NCBI GenBank assembly: GCA_903932145.1
Contig: CAIZFE010000101.1
Coordinates: forward strand, 62,001-126,000
Reading direction: 5' to 3'
Origin: an uncultured Rhodopila sp.
Lineage (GTDB): Bacteria > Pseudomonadota > Alphaproteobacteria > Acetobacterales > Acetobacteraceae
DNA: 64,000 nt
Shown here: positions 63,973 to 64,000 of the stretch, one piece after another
How positions within the stretch are numbered: position 1 is the first letter of the stretch
Layout of the letters: every line of letters starts with the position of its first letter
Program-made: the position numbers and the translations under genes
Notes under the pieces: model-generated
The model's database searches: none
What the model was told of the DNA's origin: nothing
Seen by the model: the letters and a program-made list of their open reading frames with translations, nothing else

Positions 63973-64000
63973 ATGCCAGCACGGTTACCGGAAGGCTACA
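63973..64000 (+). CDS. Possible start of a gene cut by the window end
   Basis: GGTGGATCAAGC precedes ATG 63973, giving MPARLPEGY before the window ends. Too short to identify. Confidence 0.25.

Overview
The window looks like chromosomal DNA of an alphaproteobacterium, probably in the Rhodospirillales/Acetobacteraceae. The support is high GC coding DNA, the rpmF-plsX-fabH-ihfA-merR order, a TrcR/DUF1013 regulator, a MreBCD-PBP2-RodA operon, an OpgC-type acyltransferase and a BacA/SbmA-type transporter. The taxonomic placement is inference; no rRNA or tRNA gene was seen.

Layout. Bases 1-7.4 kb hold acyl-CoA and organic-acid catabolism: an acyl-CoA dehydrogenase and a crotonase, then a GntR regulator with a CaiB-type CoA transferase and a lipocalin-like gene, divergent from a PdxA-like dehydrogenase and an MFS carrier. 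A broken second MFS gene follows. From 7.4 to 14.5 kb come an OpgC/SGNH pair, pckA, a BacA-like transporter and a ClC channel. From 14.6 to 21.6 kb lies an aerobic benzoyl-CoA (box) cluster: benzoate-CoA ligase, alpha/beta hydrolase, boxC, boxB and a luciferase-like flavoprotein. From 21.6 to 29.4 kb there are a 65-bp tandem repeat, a Pat-like acetyltransferase, a lipase-like hydrolase, an AT-richer patch with unknown membrane proteins, a D-aminoacylase-type amidohydrolase and a decayed gene. From 29.4 to 43 kb there are merR, ihfA, fabH, plsX, rpmF, a long-chain acyl-CoA ligase, pepF, an MNT/HEPN pair, acs with Rieske and EVE genes, and a TPR protein. From 43 to 56.7 kb there are envelope genes (RlpA-like, WecA/MraY-like and GT4 glycosyltransferases, the mre/mrd operon). 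From 56.9 to 64 kb there are two sensory pseudogenes (chemoreceptor and BLUF), an XrtA-associated glycosyltransferase, purEK, small DUF465/DUF1192 genes, trcR and an hsp20 with a likely RNA thermometer.

The most unusual feature is a dispersed family of large palindromic elements, about 80-90 bp. Their ends read CGTCATGGC...GCCATGACG and their cores resemble GGCCCGGCCACCCACGACTT. At least eight substantial copies and several fragments are visible. Most sit between genes, including two gaps of the essential mre/mrd operon. Two copies lie inside protein-coding genes (an alpha/beta hydrolase and a long-chain acyl-CoA ligase). Both are read on the same strand and in the same phase of the element, and both add a similar WPGLARP-type peptide to an otherwise ordinary enzyme.

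Functional links: the box cluster, the ligases, Acs and PckA together point to growth on aromatic and organic acids feeding acetyl-CoA and succinyl-CoA, with gluconeogenesis through PckA. The Pat-like protein could control Acs by lysine acetylation. These links are inferred from family knowledge.
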